A DNA stretch of 64,000 nucleotides from Pseudopyrenochaeta lycopersici. Its lineage: Eukaryota; Ascomycota; Dothideomycetes; Pleosporales; Pseudopyrenochaetaceae. The stretch spans positions 49,549-113,548 of the forward strand of contig NHZP01000085.1 in the NCBI GenBank assembly GCA_003313425.1, given 5' to 3'. The translations under genes were made by a program, and so were the position numbers. The notes below the pieces were generated by a model. That model saw nothing but the letters and a program-made list of their open reading frames with translations, ran no database searches and was not told the DNA's origin. How positions within the stretch are numbered: the first letter of the stretch is position 1; the number at the start of each line of letters is the position of its first letter. Below, piece by piece: positions 1 to 10,095 of this stretch.

Positions 1-1
1 T

Positions 2-1609
2 ACGCGAGAGGCAGTCTCTGATAGCTGGGTTACGCGCTTTATAAACAGGCACAAAGATCGCCTCACACCACAATAGACGACGGCTATGGACTCTGTTCGC
101 CACGCCGCTGATTCTGGTGATAAGTACAAGCTGTACTTTGATCTACTGCAGCACAAAATAACAGAGTATGATGTTGACGCTGAGCACACGTATAATATGG
201 ATGAAAAGGGCTTCATAATTAGAGTCGTTGGCAGGTCAAAGAGGATCTTTAGTAAGAGGAGATAGGAGAAGAAGGAGGTCAGGGCATCACTCCAAGATGG
301 CAATCGTGAGTAGATTACACTTCTGGCATGTGTGTGTGCCGATAGACCTGCGTTGCCGCTAGGCCTTATCTATCAGGCTGCCGGCAAGGCTGTACAATCG
401 AGCTGGGTACAGAGTATAGACCCAAGAAAGCACTCAGTACACTTCACTACGTCCCCCTCTGGCTGGGCGAACGATGGCGTAGGCCTGGCTTAGCTTAAAC
501 AGGTGTTTAATCGCTACACCAAGAAGAAAGCTCGAAGAAAGTACCGGCTATTAATCGTTGATGGCCATGGGTCTCACCTGACGATAGATTTCATTAGGTA
601 CTGCGACGACAACAAGATACTATTAGCTATCTTTCCTCCACATTTAACCTACACGCTTCATCCGCTAGATGTAGTCTGCTTTAAGCCTCTTTCATCAAAC
701 TACACAAATGAGCTGACTCAACACACTCACCGAAGCATGGGATGGCTCCCCATTAAAAAAGGCGACTTCTTCCCTCTATTCTAGAAGGCCTAGGTGAGCA
801 GCTTTACTGTAGCGACTGTACTCAGATCCTTTAAAGTTACAGGTATAGCACCTATTAACCCTAACAAAATCCTTAATAGATTCACCGACGACGCCTTAGA
901 GGCCTCAATATCACAAGAGTCCTCTACTTCGTGCTACAGCAGAGAGGATTAGCTTAAAGTACAGTCGCTCATTCGCTCTGCAGTAAAGGATGAGCGCAGT
1001 AAGGAGTCACGGAAGCTTGGCCGCTCACTCCACCATCTCTCAGTTCAAAATGAGCTATTCCACCATAAGATGAAGGGCCTCAAGGAGGCGTTAACTACTA
1101 AGAAGAAGCATAAGAAGAAGCAACAGGTCTTACCTCTCCAACAGCGCGAGGAGTACCATGGTAGAGCTGTTTTCTGGTCACCAAGTAAGAGGCGTGAGGC
1201 TGAGTTTCGTCAGAGAGTGATGGAGCGTGAGGAGAAGGAGGAACAACTCAAAAAAGCTGAGATGAAGGAGTTGAAGCAGTCCAATAAGCTGTACAAGGAG
1301 AAGCTTGAACAGGAGAAGCGTGTTGCGCGAGAGGCACTCAAGATAGAGAGGGAGAAGGCGAAGGCTGAGAAGGCTGAACAAGCAGCTGAACGCGCACGTC
1401 AGCGAGCAGCGCGCACCGCTGAAGAAGCTCTACAATTATCCCAAAAGGGTAAGAGGAAGGCTTCATGGCCACCCACACAGAAGAACAAGCGTCAGAAACG
1501 TGTGGTTGATGCTGTGGGTGGCGGCGCAGCTACAGATGCTGTTCCTCCCGCCCTAGCTGTCACCACGCGCCTCGGCCGCAGAGTCAACCTTCCAGAAAGA
1601 TTTGAATAG
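2..1609 (+). pseudogene. Fot1/pogo-like DDE transposase, RIP-damaged, 5' end outside window
   Basis: One reading frame runs from base 2 to the TAA ending at 1609 without a frameshift. It is broken only by seven TAG codons, at 74, 263, 311, 491, 782, 791 and 950. The frame contains NMDEKGF near 200 (the NFDExGF motif with the first catalytic Asp), VDGHGSH near 560 (second Asp) and a damaged PPHxxxxLHPLDV block near 640, the usual order in the DDE_1 domain of pogo/Fot1 transposases. The last 180 residues are Lys/Glu-rich and probably coiled coil, as in the tails of this family. At several stops the family would have Trp, so the likely change is TGG to TAG (TpG to TpA), the RIP direction. The N-terminal HTH/CENP-B part lies left of the window. 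The copy cannot make a transposase. Confidence 0.85.
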
Positions 1610-3576
1610 GCTAAATTGATCGCAAGCATCACTATACTACTCCGCCACAAAATTTCGTGATAATAGCTATTGTGTGTGGCTCTACAGCCTCATTTTTGGG
1701 TGACCTGTTGGGGTGGTTGGCGGGCGTTGCGCGCACGGACACGGTATGTGATGCATTTCTCAATAGACTTGAAATTATCTCTATTTTGAGTTGTTTCTCT
1801 CTCTTTCTTCAAAGCGCAGCCTAGTCTTTATATCTACGGCCTCTACTTCAGCTCTTCGGTCTGGCCGACGGTCAATCCTATATTCTCGGTCTCACCGAAA
1901 GTCTAGAATTTCGGTCTCTCCAATCAGATATCACCGTACTTTCTAGACCTGTCAACATGATGGTAGATCACTCAGGACTTGCTATAGGCTGCTTTATCTT
2001 GGCTCGGAAGTTCAAGTGCAATTAGCCCGAATATACATGTGCATGGATGATTCTCTATTTTCAATCACAAGGGCTCATAAGCACACGTGAGATACTGGTC
2101 TTGCACACATTACTATAAGTATAGATGTGATGTAGAGATATTAGAATGAGTCATCAAAAAGCAGCCTCATCACTTTCAGCCATATCAATGAGACAGATCT
2201 CACACCGGAGAACGGTAAGGTGCACCTAAGTTTACTAGAGACGGCACAGGCAAAGTAAGAATGATATTAGTTTACACTCGTGACGTGAATTCGAGCATTG
2301 TTCGGCAACTGCAAAGAGACATTACATATTATCCGTATCTGGCTGTTCTATCCAGCCACCTGACAAGCTTACGTTACGGTCTATCACGGCCTTCCTCTCT
2401 CTTTGCTGAGTCTTCACTGATTCGACACTCTTTCGATAATCTATTGTGTAGCTTCGCTCAACGCAGAAGGCCTCGCATTTCTTTTTAAGATCCTATAAAC
2501 TGAACCCGAAAGTGCCCACAGCATATACGCTGCATCCTTCCCACAATTGGACTCTCCATGCTTGCAAATTGAGAAGTTCACATAGATCCTTCAAGAGCGA
2601 AATAGATTGAGACATCTGTTTCCAGATACGCGACTCTAGAATTCTTCCACGTATCGACATACGCGACAATCGACACAATATGTTGGACATCGAATCCTGC
2701 TATGAAACGACGCGACATCTTGAGCTAGCGCATGCGCCGACTTGACAGCAGGGCATCCAAACTTCACCTGATAGGGACAATTTATGGGGGCTTATGGCTT
2801 CGTCTGGTCAACAGAGGGATTCTTCTAGGAATAGATTTGCCCGAACATGAAGACTTCAGCTGCATGTGCCCATCCTCTAAGATATGATAGGTTTAGACGG
2901 TAAGCAGTGATATCGCGGTGGAGATTCTTAGTCACAGGATTCACAACATGCCAGCTGAATATCGCCACATTGCAGTTTGAAAGGATTGTTCGTGTCAGAC
3001 AGTCTGAAAAATTTGCGAATTTCTTTCCTGATGTGCTTTCTGCATAAGAGCTCTCAGAATCGAGACCGATGCAGACTCTCCTGGTTCGGGCCAAGGGCTA
3101 TTCCTGAGAGAAACTCCGGAGTTGTCATGCAGATCCAAAAGATTCAGTCAACTTTTGGAATCATAAAAGAAAAATTAGATTCTGGTACATACACTGCGTA
3201 CAATTCGGCCCTTTTTTCATCTACATTTTGTCTGTTAGGGAAGGTGTGCGCACCCACCACCGTCAGCTTACCTGTCGTACGATGGACCAAACAAGCAATT
3301 TCTGTACATTACAAGCCTAGAGCAGAATAGATTGTTTTTTGGTCCGTACCTCATGGCATGCCTTACATAGTGTCGCTAGACTCTTCTCAGTATGTTCGAC
3401 GCATATTGTCGCCGAGGGTCCAATACTTGCGCCGGTCAATGGTACATAAAAGGCGTGTCCTCTAGCTAACGAGAGAGGCATCAAGCAAGAACTCACGCTC
3501 ATCCTGCTATCGCATCAAACTTTTGCCCAAATATCTCAATTCGCCCCAAAAACAATCAACTTTTAAGTTACTCAAG
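1610..3576. other. Intergenic, no gene recognised
   Basis: About 2 kb between the pogo relic and the secreted-protein gene. It holds only short overlapping open frames on both strands with no recognisable motif or plausible splicing pattern. The first 200 bases may be the non-coding end of the transposon, but its other end is outside the window, so its TIR cannot be matched. Pyrimidine-rich stretches occur near 1795-1920. I see no RNA gene. Confidence 0.5.
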
Positions 3577-3999
3577 ATGCGCTTCACAGCAGCCTCCTTT
3601 ATCACACTCACTGCTTTGCTGCTACCGGCGAGCGCCAATCTGGTGCCACGTGCTAAAGGCGACATTCATTGCACGCCACACGGTACCAACGGAGACGGTG
3701 TTCTTGAATCCTTCGACAACATGGCTCGCCTGGCCCCTTACGAGAACTGCGGCGGCAGAAACGAAAAGACAATCCACGTCGAGAAGAATATGGAATATGC
3801 ACTTAGCTGGAATGGACGTGACAAGTTCTACGTCTGCAACAAGAGCAACAAAGCAAGATGTATCACTCTAGGCTCCGATAAGAGAAATTCCTTGGTAAAC
3901 GCTAAGAACAAATGTCGCGGAAAGGGATTCTGGGTTGAAGATCAGGACGGCTGGAGCTTTGGAGGTGATCCTAAGGGAATCAGGGAGTGCGGATTCTAG
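3577..3999 (+). CDS. Small secreted cysteine-rich protein, candidate effector
   Basis: A 140-residue intronless protein. I chose the ATG at 3577 over the in-frame one at 3523 because it starts a clean signal peptide: Met-Arg-Phe, a hydrophobic core of about 15 residues, then a small-residue ASA site near residue 21. A Pro-Arg pair follows a few residues later and could be a Kex2-type processing site. The mature part has six cysteines, in contexts HCTPH, ENCGG, YVCNK, ARCIT, NKCRG and RECGF, enough for three disulfides, and is basic. I recognise no enzymatic domain. Size, secretion signal, cysteine count and position between a RIP-damaged transposon and LTR debris are typical of fungal candidate effectors or secreted antimicrobial proteins. 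The function is unknown and the effector label is an inference. Confidence 0.75.
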   Translation: MRFTAASFITLTALLLPASANLVPRAKGDIHCTPHGTNGDGVLESFDNMARLAPYENCGGRNEKTIHVEKNMEYALSWNGRDKFYVCNKSNKARCITLGSDKRNSLVNAKNKCRGKGFWVEDQDGWSFGGDPKGIRECGF

Positions 4000-4197
4000 A
4001 CATTAGTTTGCGCGGGATTTCTAGCGCAGTCGTGGTGGAGATGCGGTTATAACAGCGGACGAATAGTTTTCTTTCTAGACACTCATTTTATTATATTAGC
4101 CAACTGGAACACGAAGAATGCAAAGGTCGCAGAGAATATATAGGGTATGAAGTTATAAGATTCTTATAGTGCACTACTCGTTAGTCTAAGCTAGAAG

Positions 4198-4512
4198 TGT
4201 CAGATAACATGCGTTATCTGGTGCGATAGATTATAATTGAACGAGATAATCGATTGGTGGTCAAAAATATGATTATTGTATGTGTCTCGTTCTGTTCCTT
4301 GCTATTTTTCCTTTTTTATGTAGTGTGTGTGTGCCAAGTGGTTACACCCGAGCTTTGTACTACAATGCAGTATCGCGTACCCTCGCTGCTTGTATCTGAC
4401 ATCTGTTCTCTCTCCTTTTTAAACACAGACCTGATACATCGGTGATACATCGGTGATACCGTCCACGATGCAGTATTCGTGTACTTTAACTTTTTATGCG
4501 TATTATCTGACA
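4198..4512. repeat. Solo LTR (copia-like), 5-bp TSD AGAAG
   Basis: A 315-bp segment beginning TGTCAGATAAC and ending TTATCTGACA, flanked by the exact direct repeat AGAAG at 4193-4197 and 4513-4517. The last 110 bases (GATACATCGGTGATACC and around) match the 3' halves of the LTRs at 15846 and 59573, while the first 200 bases do not, so it is a related subfamily. There is no internal coding region, so it is a solo LTR left by LTR-LTR recombination. An internal TATCTGACA at 4393-4401 looks like another LTR end, but only the outer pair has a target-site duplication. Confidence 0.8.
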
Positions 4513-4540
4513 AGAAGACTAACGTACTTTATTATACTAT

Positions 4541-4744
4541 TGTCAGATGTAAGGCCCGATAGGGTGTTAGATGTCACGTGTGGATCTCCAAGTTGCGAGA
4601 TCCTAGATGGTAGCACAAACTCTCGGGTGTAACCACTTGGCAGAGGGGCACACAAAAGCAGAAAACAGAGAGCACACAATAAATCAATCACGATCATCAT
4701 CAAAATTCATCAAAGATCAAGCCAAATAGTCCTTGAATCTGACA
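4541..4744 (-). repeat. LTR of a second family, no clear TSD
   Basis: A 204-bp segment from TGTCAGATGTAAGG to GAATCTGACA. Its right part, read on the minus strand, matches the truncated LTR at 59094-59207. A block around 4616-4650 (GGGTGTAACCACTTGG) is the reverse complement of 4329-4355 inside the neighbouring solo LTR, so the two families share a segment in opposite orientation. The flanks (actat and actcg) do not form an exact TSD. It may be the terminal LTR of the degraded element to its right. Confidence 0.6.
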
Positions 4745-5252
4745 ACTCGCTGTCTAGGCTAGTGCGCCTAGCACGCCCGTTATCCTGTATAAATTGGCAC
4801 AAGGAACGAGGCATTACAACGTAGATAACTACACGCACGCCTAGAGCATTAAAGCTAAGACTAAGCATAGTTATTACTGTGCAGAGCTTCTTAGAGCTAG
4901 ACGTAAAGCTCCGCACTTAACAGGCCTTCTCTTTATCTATACCTATCTCGCGGTAGTACGCTAGACACGTCAGGACCTTAGCTAGTCGCTTAGTCTCCTT
5001 AACGCCTACGCAGTACACTAGAATCTATGCTGCTAGGCTGTACTAGTCCTTCTTAGCCTACACTAATTCTATAAGTACTTAGTCTAGCTCCTCACGTGCG
5101 TACTCTAGCGCATTATATGCAATATTACAAGGCAACGTACTTATATCTTAATAAATAGTAAGCGTGCTAACATCTAGGCCAGTAATTTGCAGAAAAGCAG
5201 GCTGTAGTATAGGCGGTAAGTTTGCAGTTAGATACAGTACCTAGGTGCCTTT
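4745..5252. other. Degraded TE interior, RIP-like composition
   Basis: About 500 bp very rich in CTA, TAG and TTA and poor in intact codon runs on either strand. Read on the minus strand it gives short coding-like stretches separated by TAG codons. It adjoins the LTR at 4541-4744, so it is probably the internal part of that LTR element after heavy RIP-type C-to-T mutation. No domain can be recognised. Confidence 0.45.
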
Positions 5253-5425
5253 TGTAACGGGCTAGGCCAGTGCTCGAGGCTGCGCCGTCGTGCACGGATA
5301 TACGGCTCGTGCACGGAAAACTTTGTACCTCGCGTGGCACCCAATTCTCCTCTTTTCTTCCTATCTTGGTTGTAGATAGCATCTGGACTAGATAGCTGGA
5401 ATCCAGTTACTAGAGACCGCTCACA
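5253..5425 (+). repeat. 5' LTR of the Ty3 element
   Basis: 173 bp, TGTAACGGGC to CCGCTCACA. From 5363 (ATCTTGG) to the end it is identical to the 3' LTR. Upstream of 5363 it differs by about 15 substitutions and lacks about 14 bases. The self-priming site suggests that R begins near 5363, so the divergent part corresponds to U3. Confidence 0.9.
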
Positions 5426-5437
5426 TACAACCAAGAT
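5426..5437 (+). other. Putative self-priming primer-binding site
   Basis: Directly after the 5' LTR, TACAACCAAGAT is the exact reverse complement of ATCTTGGTTGTA at 5363-5374 inside the LTR. It does not start with TGG, as a tRNA-primed site would. This is the arrangement of Tf1/sushi-type elements, in which the 5' end of the RNA folds back to prime reverse transcription. Confidence 0.65.
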
Positions 5438-5469
5438 CTCGCAGCTGACGAGGACACTGAAAAAGCATT

Positions 5470-6624
5470 ATGCAGGACCCTACCGAAGAAGTCAATATGC
5501 GGCTTAATAACATGGACCAACTAGTCCAGCAGTTGTTCGCCAAACTCGACGATATAAGCATCCGATTGGAAACGCAGTTACAGCAGCCATCTAATACGCC
5601 TGAACTTACACCACGCGCCACTGCCGCCCCAACGCCGTCGCCCGAACCTACCCCGGTAACTGTGAAGTCACGCCTTCCCCACCCTCCAATGTTCAGCGGC
5701 AACAAATCACAATGGCGAGGATGGAAGCTAGAGATGGAAGCTAAGATTGAAGAAGATGCGCGAGCTATAGGGAGCTCGAAGGCTCAACTACGCTATATCT
5801 ATGCACGCCTTGAAGGAACAGCAAAAATCAACGTTACTACATACTACGAGATGGCAAACAAACAAGAGTCTCCAAATCCTCGCGAACTTCTTCACCGTCT
5901 TGACCTCCTCTACGGTGAGCGCAACCGGAAAGAAAAAGCAATCCAGAACCTACATTCCATTCGCCAGAAAGAAGACGAGACCTTCATATCCTTCTACCCC
6001 CGGTTCGAAAGGGAGATAGCCAACGCTGACGCAGAGGGATGGGACGACGTCGCTAAGACATCCTATCTGCGCAACGCGCTCAACAACAAGATGAGAGACA
6101 AGCTAGTAGGTACATCAGGAGGCGACACCCATACATATATGGGATTTGTCCAAAAGTGCGCAAACCTAAGTAATGACATGGAGCTATATGGCCAGTGGAC
6201 GAAGAAGAGAAGCGTTATCAGAGACGCCCAAGTACCTACGTTGCCAACAACTACTAGTAGCAAGGCCGCCATGCAATTCAACCGCGAAGACATGATGGAA
6301 TGGGAACCAACACCACCTACTCCAACCCAAGTGAACACTGTCCGCCTCCGCGACCAAGGCAACGTAAACGGATACCCTTCAAAGCGTCCGGAAGACCAAG
6401 AGCTACTTGGGAAACGAGCAAAGTGGGTTGGCCAGGAAGAGATTGACGCTCGACGCCGTGAAGGGCGTTGCCTTCGATGCGGCCGCAGCCGGTGCCGAAT
6501 AGTAACATGCCCGCTAGCAGCCGCTATCCGACCAATGTACACCAGCGTCAAAGCCGCGTTAAGCGCCGCGGTTACAAGCGCTGCTATTGAAGACGAGCTA
6601 GACGAAGCTGACAAAGAGCAATAG
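5470..6624 (+). CDS. gag: Gag polyprotein of the Ty3 chromovirus
   Basis: A 384-residue protein that would form the retroelement capsid. It has an N-terminal coiled-coil-like stretch (about residues 1-45), a Pro/Thr-rich linker, and a capsid-like central region (about 75-260, including FSGNKSQWRGW and the YPRFEREIANA block typical of fungal Ty3 Gag). A zinc knuckle near residue 335 is spaced Cys-x2-Cys-x4-Cys-x4-Cys, so the usual His is Cys. The frame ends in TAG at 6622. Pol continues in the same frame, so the two are separated only by that amber codon. Confidence 0.85.
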   Translation: MQDPTEEVNMRLNNMDQLVQQLFAKLDDISIRLETQLQQPSNTPELTPRATAAPTPSPEPTPVTVKSRLPHPPMFSGNKSQWRGWKLEMEAKIEEDARAIGSSKAQLRYIYARLEGTAKINVTTYYEMANKQESPNPRELLHRLDLLYGERNRKEKAIQNLHSIRQKEDETFISFYPRFEREIANADAEGWDDVAKTSYLRNALNNKMRDKLVGTSGGDTHTYMGFVQKCANLSNDMELYGQWTKKRSVIRDAQVPTLPTTTSSKAAMQFNREDMMEWEPTPPTPTQVNTVRLRDQGNVNGYPSKRPEDQELLGKRAKWVGQEEIDARRREGRCLRCGRSRCRIVTCPLAAAIRPMYTSVKAALSAAVTSAAIEDELDEADKEQ

Positions 6625-6630
6625 GACTAC

Positions 6631-9231
6631 GTGGCAGCTCAGAGAGAATGGAAAGAGGAAGGAAGAGCAAAGATGGACGGTGACCCCTTTTTAGTGGACG
6701 TTAGACTTAACGGAACTGACTTCGTTACCGGTCTCGTAGACTCAGGCTGCCTTTGCTACTCCGCTATAAGTGAACGACTCTTTCAATCTCTGAGACTGCC
6801 ATCGTTGAAGATAGCACCGCGCCGGTTAGAAGGAGCCGCAGGGAAGAACGCAGAATCAACGACAATCCTGAACACTATCACCTACGCCTCAATCGATATA
6901 GATGGACACCAGCAGGAGCGCATCTTCTTTTACGTAGTCCCTGGCCTCACGTACGACCTAATCCTCGGAAACCCATGGCTAGAAGATGCTGATGTCACTA
7001 TCTCTACAAGACGGGGCTGCTTGGACATCGGCGTGTCTGGCATCCGCGTTTGGAACCGCAAGAAGACGTTGCGCAGGCCGCCCCAGTTCAAGGCCGCACA
7101 ACTTATAGCTAGTGCGTTTCTGGCTGAAGTAAGAAGAAATCGTAGGAAGAACCGACAGGAAGGTATCAATCTTGATACAGGAGTATACGCTGTCTCGATC
7201 GCAGATATCGAGAAAGCTCTGAAGCCACGCAAACGATCGGACCCTAAGGTCAAACTGCCACCTCATTACCAGAAGTGGTTGAAGGCTTTTGATCAGCACC
7301 TAGCGGAGAAGCTACCACCTCACAGGGAGGGTGTCGATCTGCACATTGAGATTGAGAAAGACCAGAACGGATCTGAAAAAACGATTCCTTGGGGACCTCT
7401 CTACGGCATGGGCCGAGAAGAACTGCTCGTATTAAGGAAGACTCTCACTGAGCTGTTAGATAAAGAGTTCATTCGAGCCAGCAACTCGCCGGCTGCCGCG
7501 CCAGTGTTAATGGTCAAAAAGCCCGGAGGAGGAGTCCGATTCTGCGTAGACTATCGTGGCCTGAACAACATCACTAAGAAGGACCGCTACCCACTCCCGT
7601 TGTTCACTGAAACATTGAGAAACGTAGCGAAGGCGCGATGGTTCACGAAGCTTGACGTCATTGCAGCATTCCACAAGATACGACTAGCGAAAGGAGAAGA
7701 ATGGAAAACGGCCTTTCGGACGAGATACGGACTGTTTGAATGGCGCGTAGTTCCTTTTGGATTAACAGGAGCACCCGCTGCCTTTCAGCGGTATATAAAT
7801 AGTGTTCTGCAGGATTACTTGGACGACTTTGTATCTGCCTACATCGACGACATCCTGATTTACTCTTCAGGGTCCCTCCAAGACCACCGGCAGAAGGTTG
7901 GAAAGGTCCTCCAACGTTTGATGAATGCCGGACTCCAGATTGATATCGACAAGTGCGAGTTTGAGACTAAGAGAGTCAAATACCTCGGATACGTTATTGA
8001 AGCAGAAATTGGAATACGAGTCGACCCTGACAAGATTGCCGCCATACGTGATTGGGCCACACCATCATCTGTGAAGGCCGTACGAGGGTTTATCGGATTC
8101 GCCAACTTCTACCGAGTTTTTATACCAGAGTTCTCTGATATCACTGAACCCCTCACTAATCTAACAAGAAAGGGCGCCCTCTTCCGATGGGACGAAGCGT
8201 GTCAAGAAGCATTTGAAAAGGTCAAAGAGCTCCTTATCACAGCACCAATATTGGCTCATTTTGATCCAGAAAAGGAGACCTTGTTGGAAGCAGATTCGTC
8301 CGGACACGCTACTGGTGGCTTACTCTTACAGAAGGACAAGAACAGCAATTGGCAACCAGTTGCTTATTATTCTAAGAAGCACTCAGCGACAGAAGCTAAT
8401 TACCCAATCCACGATAAGGAGCTCCTTGCTATCGTCCGTTGTTTGGAAGCCTGGGAGCCAGAGTTGCACATGGTTAAGCACTTCACTATCTTAACTGATC
8501 ACAAGAACCTGAAATACTTTTACACTGAGAGACAACTATCAGAGAGACAAGTGCGCTGGTCAGAATTCCTCTCAAGGTTCAACTTCACCCTCGAATGGAA
8601 GCCCGGGAAGATGATGGGAAAGCCCGACGCATTGTCACGACGAGAACAGGACCTGCCCGCCAACTATGACGACGAACGCCTCCGATCTCGGTTCAAACGG
8701 CTCTTTCAGAATAAGCACCTCAGGAACACTCAAGTCCTATCTCTCGCCTCATCACTAACCAATATCGATTTTGCGAAGAGTGTACGACTGTTCGAAGATG
8801 ACCAAATGCAAGAACTATGGCATAAGAGTCGACAGCAGGACAAACTCTACCGAGAGCTCACTACCCTGGTAATACGCAAAGAGAGAAACCTTCCAGTAGA
8901 TCTGCAGAAAGAGAAATCCGTAAGCATGGCGGAATGCTCCGTGGACGAGAGAGGCTTGCTACGATTTCGAGGAAGGATCTGGATTCCAAATTGCGAACCA
9001 CTACGCACCCAGATCATTCAAAATATCCACGACTCGCATATTACTGGACACCCTGGGAGAGATCTCACCTACGCAATCCTATCAAGGCAGTTCTTTTGGT
9101 CGGGTGCTGCGAGTGACGTGCGACAATTTGTTCGAAACTGCGAAGTGTGCGGGAGAAACATTACAAGGAGGGAGACTGGGTATTTCTCAACCTTAGGAAT
9201 GTCAAAACAACAAGACCCTCGAAGAAGCTAG
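6631..9231 (+). pseudogene. pol: Pol: protease, reverse transcriptase, RNase H, integrase zinc domain; core deleted
   Basis: The frame is the same as gag and is open to 9231. In order: aspartic protease (VDSGCLCYSAI near residue 37), reverse transcriptase (residues ~265-440, with AYIDDILIYS as catalytic YxDD), RNase H (LLEADSSG and ILTDHKNLKYF, ~545-645) and the integrase HHCC zinc-binding domain (HDSHITGHPG ... CEVCGR, ~805-845). At about 9150 the sequence jumps from the second CxxC to the chromovirus C-terminus in another frame, so the last ~25 codons before the stop at 9231 are out-of-frame readthrough. The DDE catalytic core, normally some 250 residues here, is absent. Everything upstream is intact, so the deletion is the main lesion. 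Confidence 0.9.
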
Positions 9232-9599
9232 ATTGGTTGCACGGCAAGTACCGAGTGGTACGACAAGTTAACTCCCACTCATATCAGCTCGATGTCCCTG
9301 GTAGGATACATCCCGTTTTCCACGTCGACCTACTACGACCTGTACCAAATGATCCCCTTCCATCTCAGAAGGTCGGGGACAGCCAACCAGGCCCCTTACT
9401 TATCGATGGGGAGGAAGCCTGGCTAGTTGAGCGAATACTAGACGAAAGGACTACAAAACGGGGCCGGAGATACTTCAAGGAAGCACGTGTGAAGTGGGTT
9501 GACTATACGAATCCAACCTGGGAGCCAGTCGAGAATGTGCGCATGACTGATGCTTGGAAGCTATGGACGAAGACGCGCAAAAAGGGAGGAGGGGAGTAA
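9147..9599 (+). pseudogene. Integrase C-terminus and chromodomain fragment
   Basis: 150 codons in a different frame from pol. They start with the KEGDWVFLNLRN and KLDWLHGKYRVV blocks (GPY/F-type C-terminal domain of Ty3 integrases), continue through HPVFHVDLLRP, and end with a chromodomain (WLVERILDERTTKRG ... VKWVDYTNPTWEPVENV). Chromodomains direct chromovirus integration to particular chromatin. The fragment joins the zinc domain at about 9147-9155. Its stop codon (9597-9599) abuts the 3' LTR, and the polypurine tract lies within its last codons. Confidence 0.85.
9579..9596 (+). other. Polypurine tract
   Basis: An 18-base purine run (AAAAAGGGAGGAGGGGAG) ending four bases before the 3' LTR, in the position where plus-strand DNA synthesis is primed. 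Confidence 0.8.
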
Positions 9600-9786
9600 T
9601 GTAACGGGCTAGGCCTATGTCCGAGGCTGCGCCATCGTGCACAGATATACGGCTCGTGCGGGTGGCTCGCGCTCGTGAACTTTATAACCTCGCATGGCAC
9701 TTAATCCTCCCCTTTTTCTTCCCATCTTGGTTGTAGATAGCATCTGGACTAGATAGCTGGAATCCAGTTACTAGAGACCGCTCACA
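9600..9786 (+). repeat. 3' LTR of the Ty3 element
   Basis: 187 bp, TGTAACGGGC to GCTCACA. The last 61 or more bases are identical to the 5' LTR. The first part differs by about 15 substitutions and carries a 14-base insertion relative to the 5' copy. Confidence 0.9.
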
Positions 9787-10095
9787 GGTATCAATTAGGG
9801 GAGTGGGACAACGACTATAATAGCTAAAAATCTACTCCTTCTGTACATAAAAACACCAATCAGTTCAATCACCAGGTCAACTTGGGTCCCCAACGCCCAC
9901 CAGGCCAATCAGGTAAGTCTCAGGAACTTATCCCTCTCAGTTAGGCCAGGTACGACTCCCCAGACTGACTGACCTGATTGTTGCCATTACTGTTTATTTG
10001 GCGGCCATCGCGGCCCTCAGGCAGTCAGCGACTTCACATAAGAAGAGATAGGTCCGGGATTGTATTATGATAGATCTAGAACCCTATTTATATGC
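9787..10095. other. Spacer between Ty3 element and MULE, no gene
   Basis: 309 bp, probably the 3' flank of the MULE. It contains CAATCAGGT near 9914 and its reverse complement ACCTGATTG near 9972, a 9-bp stem with a loop of about 50 bases. I could not match it to an inverted copy on the other side of the MULE gene. Confidence 0.5.

Larger units (their letters stand above)
5253..9786 (+). mobile_element. Ty3-type chromovirus retrotransposon, defective
   Basis: A 4.5-kb element: 5' LTR (5253-5425), self-complementary primer site (5426-5437), gag (5470-6624), pol (6631 on), chromodomain C-terminus, polypurine tract (9579-9596) and 3' LTR (9600-9786). Both LTRs start TGTAAC and end CTCACA. I see no exact 5-bp target duplication. 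Domain order PR-RT-RH-IN-chromodomain is that of Ty3/Metaviridae chromoviruses. The integrase catalytic core is missing, so the copy could move only with an integrase supplied by a relative. Confidence 0.9.

Noticed and set aside
6063..6614. 183-codon minus-strand frame in gag
   Set aside because: Shadow of gag, which has the domain evidence.
5248..9791. 5-bp TSD for the Ty3 element
   Set aside because: Flanks ccttt and ggtat do not match.
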